A DNA stretch of 64,000 bases from Phlebotomus papatasi (GCF_024763615.1 NC_077222.1:92971417-93035416); one strand, 5' to 3'; shown: positions 45,722-57,660, numbered from the stretch's first letter. Numbers and translations: made by a program. Notes: generated from the sequence alone by a model not told the origin.

Positions 45722-46297
45722 TGGGGAATCAGTGCAGTGGCGCAATAGGCAAGACCGTTGGCTCTTGGGCGGATCGATTCCCTGGCTCGACTTACTGTTG
45801 TGAATTAGAGTTCCGCCCGGCGCAAAGATCTGAATGTCTAATTTAGATAATTTTTATATGTTAATAACGTAATATAATGCACCGCCTACGCCCAACAACT
45901 CCGGGAGCATGGAAGAAGCATCCATACAGTGGGGAAGGCGCTCCTGGGCGGTCTACAATGGACTTAGCAGATTCTTCCAACACGGGATATGGACATTCAC
46001 TAAGAGAAATCCGAAAAAGTTAAAATAACATTCCGGAAACGTTAATTTTACCCTGCAGTATTGATCCGAATTCGGTGTAAATATTATGCTTTTTAGGTGT
46101 ATTATGGGTTAAAGTTACACTTTTTCATGTTAATTTTACCCTTTAAAATGTGTAAATTTAACATTAAAAATGTTGATATATTTTGACATCTAAAAAGTGT
46201 TAAAGTTATGAGGAAAAAATGTTAATCGCACCCTCTTTTTTCTCAGTGTTATAAAAATGATTACCTTGTTATATATCTCGATACGATTGATAATAAT
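45722..46297 (+). mobile_element. SINE-B long copy, interrupted by MITE-1
   Basis: Head GGGGAATCAGTGCAGTGGCG with A-box-like TGGCGCAATAGGC (45738-45750) and a decayed B box (GAATTAGAGTTCC). The body continues GCTCCTGGGCGGTCTAC, TTCCAACACGGGATATGG. After MITE-1 (45998-46248) the tail resumes as AAAAATGATTACC, TATATCTCGATACGATTGAT. The minus copy at 63383-63597 lacks about 115 bases present here (about 45825-45940). Confidence 0.7.
45998..46248. mobile_element. MITE-1 copy c, nested in SINE-B
   Basis: Starts CACTAAGAGAAATCCG and ends TTTTTTCTCAGTG. The SINE-B sequence reads across it when compared with 63383-63597. Confidence 0.85.
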
Positions 46298-46434
46298 ATT
46301 GGAGATATAGCCCAGTTCCCTAAGGCTCTGAAAATTGTAAATAACAAAAATTTATTGGTTTTTCTAGATCCAATTGAACATTTGCTCCTAATACCCTTGC
46401 ATATTAGATAATTTTTTTTCAAAAATCTTATCTG

Positions 46435-47218
46435 AAAAGAAATTAAAGAAGTTATGCCATTTGTCAAAACTTTAGGTCAGAAACCTGTCTGTTACCAGAT
46501 CTCATAATCTAGCAATTTTCATTTTCAGTGTTTCAATTTGTGCGATAATGCTTAATTAATCCAACAGCTATAAGTTCTACTAAAGTCTCGAATTTTCCAA
46601 GGCTGAACTAACAGGTCACTAGCCTCTAAAATTTGGGACTAAAGGATCTGGTAAAAGAAATATATATAAACAATGAAATTTAATCTATGATCCTAATGCC
46701 TTATGTCCTAGACACATTTACGACTTAAGACGAGAGATAGATTAATGTAATTATAATCAAAATAATGAACTGATTACATTTCTGTCAGTTTCTGACTAAT
46801 CCGTTTCTCAACTTAAGCCAAGGAACGATTTAGTTAATGGTAAACTGATGGGTTTAAGTCGTAAGTGTATCCCAGGGCAATAATGTTCGATAAGTTGAGC
46901 TGATCTTCTACGGCCAAATTTTAAAGGCTATTTTCAAGAATAAGGCTGAATCTTAAGCTTAACACAATATTAAGGGTACTTGGAGGTAGAAATAGAAATT
47001 ATACTGACGATCCTTCGATCGACTTAAAGTTTGTGTACGCTTTAAAAGATAATTTCTCGTAAATCTCTAGAAATTTTGCTCTCAGATGCAGATTTCGTAT
47101 CTTTTAAGGAAATAATAAAAACCAATAAATAATAAATTTAGAAGGATCGGAGTGGGGTGTATTGCATTGAGGAAATGTAGTCCTAACTGACGCCTAGCCT
47201 ATTGCCTGGTAAAACCAG
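46435..47218. repeat. Decayed copy of the CTTAAGCC / GGTCTGAAGACC family and unassigned DNA
   Basis: AGAAATTAAAGAAGTTATGCC, ACTTTAGGTCAGAAACC and TTAAGTCGTAAGTGTATCCC are similar to words at 58500-58560 and 42150-42180. The remainder to 47218 shows no structure. Confidence 0.35.
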
Positions 47219-47655
47219 TAGGGAACAGCGTACAACCTTAGGACGATTTACGCTTCGAACAATTCATTTTTTTCCAATGTGTTATAAATAATTTTGGACC
47301 ATAATAATATTAGAGGAAACTGGGGCACCACCAAACACGGGGTAGCACCAAACACTGCGATTTTTTAATCTGATATTTGACATCTCAGGACAAGACTTAT
47401 AGGAATTTATAGGCACTATAGGGATGCCTGTCTATTGAAGAAATGGTTGAAAGAGTCCAAGTAGTTAAGAAATAAAAATTTGTGTTTGGTGCTACCCCGT
47501 GTTTGATGGTGCCCCAGTTTCACCTATATTTTAATAGTTAGTCCAAATGCCTCAAATTCTCAGAAAAGAGTTATGGGTGAAATCCATAAGAAATATAGAG
47601 AAAAAATTTAATTGTCTGAAGCTCGAGTCGTCCAAAGGTAGCACGTTATCCCCTA
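47219..47655. mobile_element. MITE-6 copy b, interrupted by MITE-3
   Basis: TAGGGAACAGCGTACAACCT at the left and GTCGTCCAAAGG with TAGCACGTTATCCCCTA at the right are the MITE-6 ends. MITE-3 copy b (47311-47526) sits in the middle, dividing sequence that is continuous at 30730-30941. Confidence 0.75.
47311..47526. mobile_element. MITE-3 copy b, nested
   Basis: TAGAGGAAACTGGGGCACCA to GGTGCCCCAGTTTCACCTA, with inner CAAACACGGGGTAGCACC and GGTGCTACCCCGTGTTTG. Confidence 0.85.
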
Positions 47656-47894
47656 CCAAAATATTTTATTTGGATTATTTTATCATAATGTTTTAAACCT
47701 CATTCTTAGACCATCTTTTGGGAATAAAAGAAAATTTCCAATTTTCACCCACTATAGTTGGTTTCACAAAGTTTGTGCATTCTAAAAAATAGAGAATAAT
47801 ATTAATTGTTATTTTTTACCAGATCCACAATTATTTTTTTTTAATTCTGTTTGCCAGACCCAGAGATACAACGAACAATATAAAAGCAAAACTC

Positions 47895-47990
47895 GTGAAA
47901 AAGAAGGGGATGCGAATTTTGATTTTATCAAATTTTACTGATCCAAAAGGTGTGCCAAACGCATTATGAACCATTTTCACATTTTTCTTA
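47895..47990. repeat. Fragment of the GCACACC palindromic repeat
   Basis: GCGAATTTTGATTTTATC, TACTGATCCAAAAGGTGTGC match half a unit of 7548-8470. Confidence 0.45.
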
Positions 47991-48070
47991 ACAAAATTTA
48001 ATATTTTACTGTCCATTTCAAATTATTTATTGATAAATTTGATTTTTTACATATCAAATGTGCTAATTGA

Positions 48071-48293
48071 CAGGGGAAAGTGCGCTACTTTCGGACGATT
48101 CAAGCTTCGGACAATTCAATTTTTTCTCTATGTTTCTTAAGGAGTTCATCCATAGCATTTTTCTGAAAATTTGAGGCATGGGACTAGCTATTAAAATATA
48201 ATATTATAATAGGCCAAATTCATTTATAACACATTGAAAAAAAAATGAATTGTGCGAAGCATAAATCGTCCGAAGGTAGCGCGCTTTCCCCTA
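48071..48293. mobile_element. MITE-6 copy c
   Basis: CAGGGGAAAGTGCGCTACTT to GGTAGCGCGCTTTCCCCTA. The interior is inverted relative to copy a (CATGGGACTAGC versus GAGCCATGGG region). Confidence 0.8.
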
Positions 48294-48504
48294 CCAAAAA
48301 ATGTTTTTCTTAGCAAATAAACACTTCTAGATTTTATTTAACAACAAGAATTTGAAAAATACTTTATGTGTGATAGTTCAAAAGCATTTTTATATCAAAA
48401 AATTAAAATTTTTAATTTAGAAATTACTAGACAAACCACATTGTCAAACTTTTATCATAAAATTTTTAATGGAATTTACGTTAATTGTCGGTAATGAGCA
48501 TTTG

Positions 48505-48718
48505 TAGGGGAAACTGGGGCACCACCAAACACGGGGTAGCACCAAACACTAATTTTTATTTCCAAACTACTTGGACTATCTCGACCATTTTTTCAGTGGA
48601 CAAGCATCCCTAAAATGCCTATAAATTTCTGTAAGTCTTGTCCTCTGAAGTCGAATATCTGATTAAAAAATCAGTGTTTGGTGGTACCCCGTGTTTGGTG
48701 GTGCCCCAGTTTCCCCTA
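48505..48718. mobile_element. MITE-3 copy c
   Basis: TAGGGGAAACTGGGGCACCA to GGTGCCCCAGTTTCCCCTA, the cleanest ends of the family. The interior is inverted relative to copies a and b. Confidence 0.85.
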
Positions 48719-51175
48719 AGTCTAATTTGTGACTTTGAAGCACTAAATATTTATAATATGATATATTTACTGATAAAAAGGTTTATTTGGTCCGCCAAAA
48801 TTGATTAAAATTAGGCCCATATCCTAAATGCGAAATATTCATGCGATTTACATTATTTATTTATGTGAAATTTAATACTTTGGATCTAATTAAAATTTAT
48901 TTTTTTAGCTAGGTTTATTTTTTATCAATAAATAAAACAAATTGTAAATCACATTTTAGGATGCTCATTAGGAACAATTAATGTAAAACGCATTAAAATT
49001 TTAATGTGAAGGTGTGATACCAGGGTAATAGATCTAGGTATTTACTGGGCATTCAGGAATAGTTATTAATGAATTACTATTCCAAGAATTTATTAATGTG
49101 TCTGGTAATAATTAGAGTATCAAACATAATAATTAGTAGATCTGCCAATTCAAACAATTTAGTAATTACAAACCGAAAGTAATTCCCAGATATTGCTGTC
49201 GTACGTTCACTAAATTATTGCATATTGTAATAACGTTCTCTTGATGCCATAAATTTTTCTAAACTATCGCTTCTAAGAATTGCATATCACGAGAAGTTTG
49301 TTGAATAACTATCGACGTGGATAACAATTAATGTTATTGTGAAATTAAAGATCGTAGAGCAACTCATGAGGAATTAAAAGCGCAAGACGTAACAAGAAAT
49401 ATTTAATTAAAGAGGAATTTAAATTTTATTAGAAACAAAACACTCAGTAGTATATTGTGCATTTCATCGAAACAATACAAATTGAAATTTATTCAATAAG
49501 TTCTGCTTATGGAACTTCTCAAGAGAAGATATTTTAAAATAAAACAATATTTTCTTGTGTGAAAAGTACATAATGTACATAATTATTCAGGGGAATTCCA
49601 GTGTAAAAATATTATTTACTTTATTTGTGTAAAAATATTTATTTCAATTTTGCTTGACTGAAATCTCCATCTGCAGAAACTCCTCCAAGGTATAACCTCA
49701 AAGCTCTCTCCTATTCCGTTGTGGTTACTGAAATGAAAGTCATCACTGTGATCCCAGAATATTGCCTTGGTATGGAATCAAATATGTATATATGTAAGTC
49801 ATTCATTAAATGGTAATTATTGAAGAAGTGCTGTGAGACCAAGTTTGCGACTAATTAAATGGCATTTCTGTGGAATTTCACAAGATATTTTCCTTTTGAA
49901 GTCTCTCTCCTCCTTTTGACTTTTTCCAACAAAACTCCCCAAACATTTTCTAGAAGCAAAATAAAAAAAAAAACAAGTATCAGCTAACTTTGGCCTTTGC
50001 CAAAACTTTCATAAAAGCTATTTTGAATATTACTTCAGAACATTTAGTGGTGCAATTTGAAAATGACATCAAATAATTTTATGAGGTACCATAATGTGAA
50101 AATCGAAATAATTTCACTCAAAGAAATTAGAACACCAAATTGAAAACAAACAAAATGTCATAAAACCTAGGACTTTAAAAATAATTTGTAATGTAATCGC
50201 GATCATTAATATTTCTTAAAGAAGATATATTGCAGAAAATGCTTCTGGAATAATGTATTACGATTTTTCTTACAAAAACCTCTATACAGTGCTTTAAGCT
50301 TCTCTTTTTACGACGATTTCCTTTCCTAGGAATTTTTAATATTATCTAAAAGCTCAGTGAAGACTGAAAGTATCCTTTAACTGGTGCGAATGAGAATTTT
50401 TTAGTGATAAAGCACAATATATGAGCATAGCTGCGCAAATACAATGGCAAGTCAGTCTTCTAGCCAATTATCCTAACCGCAAAAGTGAATACATGTGGTG
50501 CTTTTTTGTATGACACATAGGGCAGAGGTCTTCTCTGCGGATGCCCAGCGGTGACAAAGTCGAGGCATTCCCCGGCCAAAAGAGTGAGCTTTCATAAAAG
50601 AACTTTTGGCATACGACACAACACTGCATATTTGATAACCACAAACTCCATTATATCCTAGGAAAGGGGGGGGGCGGCAGGGTAACAAGGGGGAAGGAGA
50701 GCAATGTGGGAACAATTTTCAAATGAGCTACAATGTGTCCACAAACGACTGACTAACATGACAGCTTACATGGTTGTACATTTTCTGTCGTTTCAGCATG
50801 GGTTATATGCCCCAACTGCAGGAAGGACCCCCGTCGTGGTGATTAAATATTTATTCTCAAACCACGGGAATTCCAATCCCTCAGAAGCCAGACCACTGGC
50901 CTGGAAAATTACCCTACCCTCGCTTTTCGCTCCCGTTGCGGTTGAATGACGGAAGTACCAAGCGAAGGGAAAAGAAAACTCCAGACAAGCTCCATCGCTG
51001 CCTCCAAGGAAAATATGTCAGCGATTTTGACAAGTAGATTTTTCAGCATCTCACAAAAATGTGACTGTGTCTTTTGAATGCCTAATAAAAATCCTCGTAC
51101 GGAAATTCAGAATCGATTCCTTAAGACAACTTCCCTTATACAGTGTTGATTTAACTGAGTCTTTACATTCTCAGC
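48719..51175. other. Unassigned sequence
   Basis: About 2.5 kb without a recognised element. 50460-50945 is less AT-rich, with opposed frames of about 80 codons and a G-run (GGGGGGGGCGGCAGGG) at about 50667-50682. None resembles a known protein. Confidence 0.4.
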
Positions 51176-51558
51176 TTCTTAGGTCCGAGGTGAAATGAGA
51201 TCTCGTCAGATCAGGCTCAGAATGTGCATGTACACATTTTGACTCTCATAGATCACTAATATCATATCCGCTAAAAATCGAGTATCTTGACCGTCGGCCC
51301 GTCCGACCGATTCTACGTAGAGCAAACACTTCGAGCGAGAGAAAAGAGATATCGACATGCGATTTTTGGTAAATTATGGCGCCATTATTCTGAAATTTTA
51401 GTATGTTATGGCTAGGCCTAAGAGCTTTCGATTAAAAAAACTTAAGCCCCTCCTGCCTCTTTGATCCTATCTCGAAGGAGAAAAAGTTTGAATTTTTAAA
51501 TGCCCTTACCACCGGTTCTAATTATCAGAAGCTGAAGAGTTTTGGTTATTTGGAAAGC
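51176..51558 (+). mobile_element. Non-coding 1.8 kb element, decayed 5' fragment (copy 4)
   Basis: GAGGTGAAATGAGATCTCGTC, CTCATAGATCACTAATATC, GAGATATCGACATGC, ATTTTAGTATGTTATGGC and ACCGGTTCTAATTATCAGAA follow the order of copies 1 and 3. It stops at GGAAAGCTC where FB-like copy e begins. Confidence 0.55.
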
Positions 51559-51805
51559 TCCGGAGGCAGAATCCCGAATGTTCAAAATCCCCAAAAGGGA
51601 TGAAATTATACAAAGGATAATGTTTAGAATGATTTTCCAAGATACAGAAAATTTCTCTTTGCCTCCAGCAAACGCGGATGCAATCGTGGGAGTAGGTTTG
51701 ATGCTTTTAAGAATACGGGATTTTGACTATCGGAATTTTGGCCCATTCGGGATTTTGGCTTTCGAGATTTTGGCGTTCAGGATTCTGGCATTCAACTTTC
51801 AACAC
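51556..51805. mobile_element. FB-like foldback element copy e
   Basis: Short left arm (AGAATCCCGAATG, CAAAATCCCC), core at 51595-51715 (ATGAAATTATACAAAGGAT, CAGAAAATTTCTCTTTGCC, GGGAGTAGGTTTGATGCTTT) and right arm of GGGATTTTGACT / GGAATTTTGGCCC repeats. The core matches 26430-26545. Confidence 0.65.
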
Positions 51806-51827
51806 AGAGAAAAAATCTTCTCAGTTT

Positions 51828-51866
51828 CCCATAGCTTTCGGCGAACTGCACGCCTTCCTCAGTGAT
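51828..51866 (-). ncRNA. Hammerhead-ribozyme-like core
   Basis: Minus strand: TCA, CTGAGGA (51856-51862), A, stem II GGCG (51851-51854) with CGCC (51840-51843), GAAA (51836-51839), AGCT palindrome (51833-51836), A, TGGG. Stem I is TCA/TGG with one wobble. All conserved core positions are present; one extra A lies between CTGAGGA and stem II. Confidence 0.5.
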
Positions 51867-51984
51867 CGGTGAATACAATTTAGATCTCTGAATTACGTTA
51901 TTGAAAGATGGAAAAAGAACACCAAAATGAATAGGGGGTGAGAGAGCTGATACACATGGATCTATCATAGCAGAGAGGTTAGTT

Positions 51985-52765
51985 CTTTGTCTCTCTGTGT
52001 TTTGGAAAGTTATCAGTGTCGTCTGTCGGGGCAAAGGGAAATTTTGTTTTGGCAAATTTTAAGTTTCCGTCATTTTGGGCAAAGGGAAATTTTCTGTATT
52101 TTGGTAACTTACCAGTATCATCTGTCGGGGCAAAGGGAAATTTTTTGTTTTGGGAAATTTTTAGTTTCATCATTTAGACCAAAGGGAAATTTCCGAAATT
52201 TCTGTATTTTGGGAAATTTTTAGTTTCGTCCTTTTGGACAAGAGTGTTTTGGAAAGATAACAGTATCGCCTATCAGGACGAAAGAAAATTTTCTGTTTTT
52301 GGAGGTTTTTAGTTTCGTCCTTCAGGGCAAAGGGAAATTTTCTGTTTTGGGAAATTTTGACTTTCGTTATTTAGGGCAAAGGGAAATTTTCCTAAATTTT
52401 CTGTGTTCTGGGAACTTATCAGTATCGTTTGTCGGGACAAAGGGAAATTTTCTGTGTTTTGGGAAGTTATCAATATGGTTTGTCGGGGCAAAAGGAAATT
52501 TTCTGTTTTTTTTTTGAGGTTTTTAGTTTCGTACTTTGGGGCTACGAAAAGTTTTCTGTGTTTTGGGAAATTTTTAGTTTCGTCCTTTGAAACAAAGGGA
52601 AATTTTTTGTGTTCAGGGAAGTTATCAGTATCGTCTGTCGGGGAAAAAGGAAGTTTTCGGTTTTTGGGAGGTTTTTAGTTTCGTTCTTTGGGGCAAAGGG
52701 AAATTCTCTGTGGTTTGGGAAGTTTTTAGTTTCGTCCTTTGGGGCAAATGGAAATTTTTGGAAAG
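51985..52765 (+). repeat. Minisatellite of about 50-bp units, probably seeded by the FB-like core
   Basis: About 15 diverged units around GGGGCAAAGGGAAATTTTCT, GTGTTTTGGGAAGTTATC, alternating with TTTTTAGTTTCGTCCTTTGG. The complement of FB-like core bases 51644-51663, GGCAAAGAGAAATTTTCTGT, matches the unit with one or two changes. Open frames of 60-94 codons on both strands (to 52893) are repeat translations, not genes. Confidence 0.8.
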
Positions 52766-52819
52766 TTATTAAATATACTTGTGCAAAATGTGTTACAGAC
52801 AAAATTTATGAAAATTGTG

Positions 52820-52985
52820 AAAAATGTATGAAAAATAAGATTTCCAAAGACAAAGTTTTTAAAAACAAAAGTTACCGAAGACAAAGTTTTTAAAAACAAA
52901 AGTTACCGAAGACAAAGATTCTAAAGAAAAAACCGGGAAAAACAAAAGTGTATAAAACAAAATGGAAAAGACGAAGATTCCCGAT
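52820..52985. repeat. Short tandem repeat, AAAGACAAAGTTTTTAAAAA units
   Basis: Units of about 30 bp (AAGACAAAGTTTTTAAAAAC then AAAAGTTACCG) repeated two to three times, then decaying into AAGACAAAG and AAAACAAAAG words. Confidence 0.7.
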
Positions 52986-53039
52986 CCCAAAGGAAATGCA
53001 CCTCTATAAGCTGATTTAGGATCTTCACTGGCTGATCAC

Positions 53040-53440
53040 TTCGCTGACCAATTTTTATTTTTTACTGCTCCTTTTTAATTTCTTGCTGACCACTTTTTAT
53101 TTTTTACTGCTCATTTTTAATTTTTTTACTGTTTTTTTTAATTTTTTTTGCTGCTTATTTTTAATTTTTTGCTGATCAACTCGAATATTTTTACTGTTCA
53201 TTTTTAATTTTTTACTGACCATATTTTCTTTTTACTGACCATTTTTAATTTTTTGCTGATTAATTTTTAATTTTTTGCTGATCAACTCGAATATATCTAC
53301 TGATCAATTCGAAGTTTTTACTGACCAAATTTAACTTTTTACTGACAAAATTGAAAATTTTTGCTGATTATTTCGAATTATTTGCTGATCAAATTTGATT
53401 TTCTGCTGACCACTTTTCACTTTTTACTGACCATTTGTTT
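53040..53440. repeat. Degenerate tandem array TTTTTACTGACCATTTTTAA
   Basis: About 18 units of roughly 22 bp built from CTGACC or CTGATC plus T- and A-rich words. A similar smaller block is at 32275-32400. No coding. Confidence 0.75.
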
Positions 53441-56400
53441 TTTGCCATTAAAAAGTAGTCCGATCTTAAAAGAGCCAAATTAGCGAGTGTCTACTTTAAC
53501 ATTATGGAAAATAAAAATATTGAAATTTTAAGCCCTGTTAATTACAACACATTGACATTTGAATCTCCTTTCACTTGTAATGGATAAACATTTTGAATTA
53601 TCTTATTCCTGTAAAGATTTTCAATACTAGTTTTGAAATAATTTTGTGTTAATAACGATTTTTGAATACAGAATTTGATAGTTTTCATCGACGATCAATT
53701 ATTTTTCTGAAACTGTGCATCTACAATTTATGTTTTTTAATTTACTAACTTATATTTTTATTATAAATCTTTCTAGTCTGAGTATTTTGCATTTTAGTAA
53801 CGATTCTGGAATTAAGAACTTTGTTTTTTATTATTCAAAAAGCAAAAGGTAAATTTAGCACAATTTTCTCAGTAATAGTGCAGAAAGTTTAAAATCGATA
53901 AACTTATATTGTTAACTATAAGGACAACTAATATTGACTTGAAACACAAATTGTACAGGATTAAACATTTAACGAATTTCTTAGTAAATTAGATTAACTT
54001 TGTGGGAATGTGAAACACCAAGAAATTGGATAGATACAATGTTATCACAAAGTTGTTTTGCTTAGGATAGAGAGGATCTAGCCTTAGTTAGTGAAGAAAG
54101 CTTTTGAAGTAGTTTTCTCTGGAATAACATGCATTTTTCTTCAAATGGAGTTAGGAAGAGAGATTATGAAAATTGATGATTCTCTAACTGTGAAGAAATT
54201 TTTCATTCCATATACTTCTTTTTTAAATTTTTTTTTTAGTAGGAGATTCTGGAGAAAGAGGGTAGAGAAATGGATTATTATCTCTTGAATTAAATGAGCT
54301 GTGTTCTTAATTCAAGAAATCGATATTTTCCTCAGCCATTTTTCCTTATCCTCTTCGCCGACAATGAGGCTCCCCGAAAAATGCGAGAAAAAAGGGGTTG
54401 GAAAATCCCACCACAAAAAAAAAAGAGAAAGCTTGAAGAATAGAAAGGAGATTTTAATCAAATGAGATTTTCTCACTCTCAAGCGTATTTGACTTTACCA
54501 GGACCTCGTTAGCTCGCCATAGAATTATCGGGTATGTGTGCTCGATGGTAAAATTGTTCCATGGTAAAGTACCCAAGAGGTGCAACCAGGGCAAAAAAAA
54601 TCAAATAAAGGCACTTGTGTATTTACCTTGTGTACATACAAACAATTATAAAATTTCCTTGGTTTATTCAAACAGCTTTTGCACATAACTTTCATTCCAT
54701 CCGAGGAGAAAGCGCATAATTCTGCGAGCTTGGATAAAAAAAAACTCCTCTACCTCTTGTAAGTTATGAGAAGGGAATTTTATTTATAAAAAAAAACTCG
54801 TATTTATCCTCACTCGTTCCTGTACTTTTCGCTTTGTCTCAATGCCTTTCGGATAAAGGCAGGAGAGATGGAGTGGCATTTTTCTAAAGTCTCAATGAGA
54901 AATATAAATTAAAAAATTTTCCTTTGAAACCAAGCATCTCATCTTGTTTGAAAATATCTTTTGATAAATTAAAAAAAAAAAACTTTCCAAAATTCTCTGC
55001 TCGCTTTCAAACAATTTTTCACTCATACCTTTCATCTCTGGAGCTTTTCCACGTTGTTTAACCCATATCGGGTGGAGGAAATTGTGAAAAAGCCATGATG
55101 ACTGGCGGATGAAAAGCTCCCGGGGAACAAAAGTGAGGAATTATGAGAGATACAGAACACCAAACAATAGCATTGATAGAAATTTTTCATCAATTTTCCC
55201 GGGGTTTTTATTCCACTTAATTAGTGACATGGAAAATGCGAAAAATGCTTTTATATGAAATATTTTTTAATAAAAAACAAATATTGTCTTACAGAGCTTC
55301 TCAAAAAATTTCGAGCTTTTCACATATTTGTCTATTTTCTGAAATTGAAAAAGCTCTTCCGTGTGTTTTTTGAAGAAAAAAAGAATCGTGCAATTTTCCA
55401 CTCATAGCATTCACCCCTGGAGCATATTGGCATATCATAGAGAGCAAGAGGAGGTTTGTGCAGCTTCCAGAAAACCCAGAAAACTGGCAAGAGATCAAAG
55501 CTCTTTAGTGCATCCTAAACGAAGTGTTTGTTCTGGATGCCAGAGAGTTTGCTTTTGTTGCGAAAAAAATATCTCACAAAATGGGGAAGTATCAGATTTA
55601 CGGGAAGAAGTTTTCTTCCAACAACACCAATCAAGTCACTGAAGAATATTTTCGGTGAATCGTCGTTTGATATGCACATCTCCAGTGGAGCTTTTTTCCA
55701 CATATAGCCAAAGTAGGGGGGGGGGGTGATCCAATTTATCATCACAAATAGCTAAAGCTTTTCAACTTTCAAATGTACCTTCAATCAGGCTACTATAAAC
55801 TATAGGATGCTCTTGGCATTTCCTGCACTTGATTCAAAAAATCCATGTACTTTACCGATACTGACTGTTCTGCCCTTCAGTATCAATTGCTCTAGAAAAG
55901 TTGGAAAAGTGTCCTCGACTTCTTAGCAATCAAGTACAAAGTTTGCAAAGTGATTGAATGAAAAACTCAATAACTCTTCACAACTTTTTTTTATGCAGTA
56001 GCGGGTTCAATCTGTGCACTCTCTGAATTCAATAGCAAATTTTTGAATTATTTATATATAAATTATTTACAGATGAACTAATCATAGCCTTTAATTTATA
56101 AACTTTTCTAACTATAAACAAAATCATAAAATTCAATTTAAATCACGTATAAACTTTGCCGAAAGTAAGGAAATAGTTGTGGATGAAAAATTGAATACTT
56201 GTTTTCTGTTCTGCTAGGGGATTTATGGCTTTAGCAACTTTATTCATGATTTCTCTTGTGTTGGGATTGTAGTTTATGACTACATTAAACAAACATTTGC
56301 TTCATATTTTATAATTGACACTCAAATTATAAAAATCCTTGCAGGAATGTCATACTGAATGAGTCACATTCAATATAATCAGATGAATTTTTATTTAGTT

Positions 56401-56545
56401 TTTGGCCATTGCCACAAGTGGTGAATTATAACCGCTTGTGGCCACTAATGTTTCACGTAGAATTATGTCCAAAATATATACTACGCAAAGAAATAATAAT
56501 AAAATAATGATAGTTTTTTAACCAAAAAATTTTTTGTTAGACTAA
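53441..56545. other. Unassigned AT-rich sequence
   Basis: About 3 kb with no recognised gene or repeat. Frames at 55301-55745 (up to 93 codons) resemble nothing known. A G-run lies near 55714-55727. Confidence 0.4.
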
Positions 56546-56811
56546 ATGCTTGATAAACGTAAAATCCCTGTGCTATGGCTTACCCGCAAGCTTATACTTT
56601 GTCGATATGTCCCATATGAGCATAGCGTTCATCCTGAGGCGGGACAATTCGCTCGTTGCTCGATCAGCCTTTTAATAGATGACGAGCGCCAAGGCAGTGC
56701 AGTGGTGTCTGAGGTACGTCTTCAGGTGTTCGTACCACATAAGCCTCGATCTCTCCGATTTCGCTTAAGATTTTGTTGTTTAAAATTAATATGAGATCAA
56801 ACTACAACTAA

Positions 56812-56945
56812 ATATGAGTCCGGGGACATCGCTTCCGTCACGTTCCGACCGGGTGCCGCTAATACAGTTACCTGGTCATACTTTCCTCTGGCATATACGT
56901 GACCGAGATAGCTTAGTTTACTCTCCCGGATAGAAGTAGCAATGT
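56812..56945 (-). pseudogene. Possible LINE C-terminal fragment
   Basis: The minus strand reads, without a stop, IRESKLSYLGHVYARGKYDQ and on to AAPGRNVTEA. R-x-x-K-L-x-Y-L-G-H-V-x-x-x-x-K-Y is the pattern seen after the RT domain in RTE- and CR1-like elements. The fragment is only about 44 codons. The adjoining frame at 56546-56794 (+) is unrecognised. MITE-1 copy d follows directly. Confidence 0.4.
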
Positions 56946-56953
56946 AGGACCCT

Positions 56954-57206
56954 CACTGAGAGAAATCCGAAAAAGTTAAAATAACATTCCGAAAATATTA
57001 ATTTTACCCTGCAGTATTGATCCGAAATCGGTGTAAATATTACCCTTTTTAGGTGTATTGGGGGTTAAAGTTAGTCTTTTTCATGTTAATTTTATCCTTA
57101 AAAAGGTGTAAAATTAACAGTAAAATTGTTGATATATTTTTACACCTAAAAAGTATTAAAGTTATGAGGAAAAAAAGTTAATCGCACCCTCTTTTTTTTC
57201 TCAGTG
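56954..57206. mobile_element. MITE-1 copy d
   Basis: CACTGAGAGAAATCCG to TTTTTTTTCTCAGTG; interior as in 16400-16653. The TA duplication is not preserved here (CCT before, CTT after). Confidence 0.85.
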
Positions 57207-57660
57207 CTTCATAAAGCTCCTCCAGTTCATCCTTGTTCGGAATTGCCCTGAAGTTAGATCGTGAAGTTGTCCAAATATAAATTTCCAAAGTAAGATACAA
57301 CTCTCAAAAATCAACAACTTTCTTTAATTTAAGCCTAGAAAAGCTTGCATAACATAGGGCGTTCTATAATTCTTGAAGAACGAGGCGGTAAAAAATTGTA
57401 GGTCGGAAAAAAATCAGTTGACCTGACTTTTTAGAGCAAAACACAACTTTAGAAGGCCGTAGGATTTTTTAGGACACTGAACCATGATCGTCAATCATTA
57501 GATCAGCGTCGATCTAAAGTCAAAAATTAGCTGATCGGCACTGGATGTAATTTGATTCAATATGCAATGGAATATTTACAATTTCTCCTATGCTTTTCCT
57601 CAGGCTTTGCCCTTGACCTCATCTTGAAAGATACTCAACCAGGGGGTGAATAAGTATGGC

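Noticed and set aside
48505..48718. CRISPR-like array from closely spaced repeated words in 47.2-48.7 kb
   Set aside because: The repeats are inverted MITE ends, not direct repeats with unique spacers, and the genome is eukaryotic.
52299..52893. Open frames on both strands with repeating peptide words
   Set aside because: They are translations of the 50-bp minisatellite; both strands are open because the unit lacks stops.
56546..56794. 82-codon frame as part of the adjoining LINE fragment
   Set aside because: It is on the opposite strand to the recognisable KLSYLGHV segment and has no similarity of its own.
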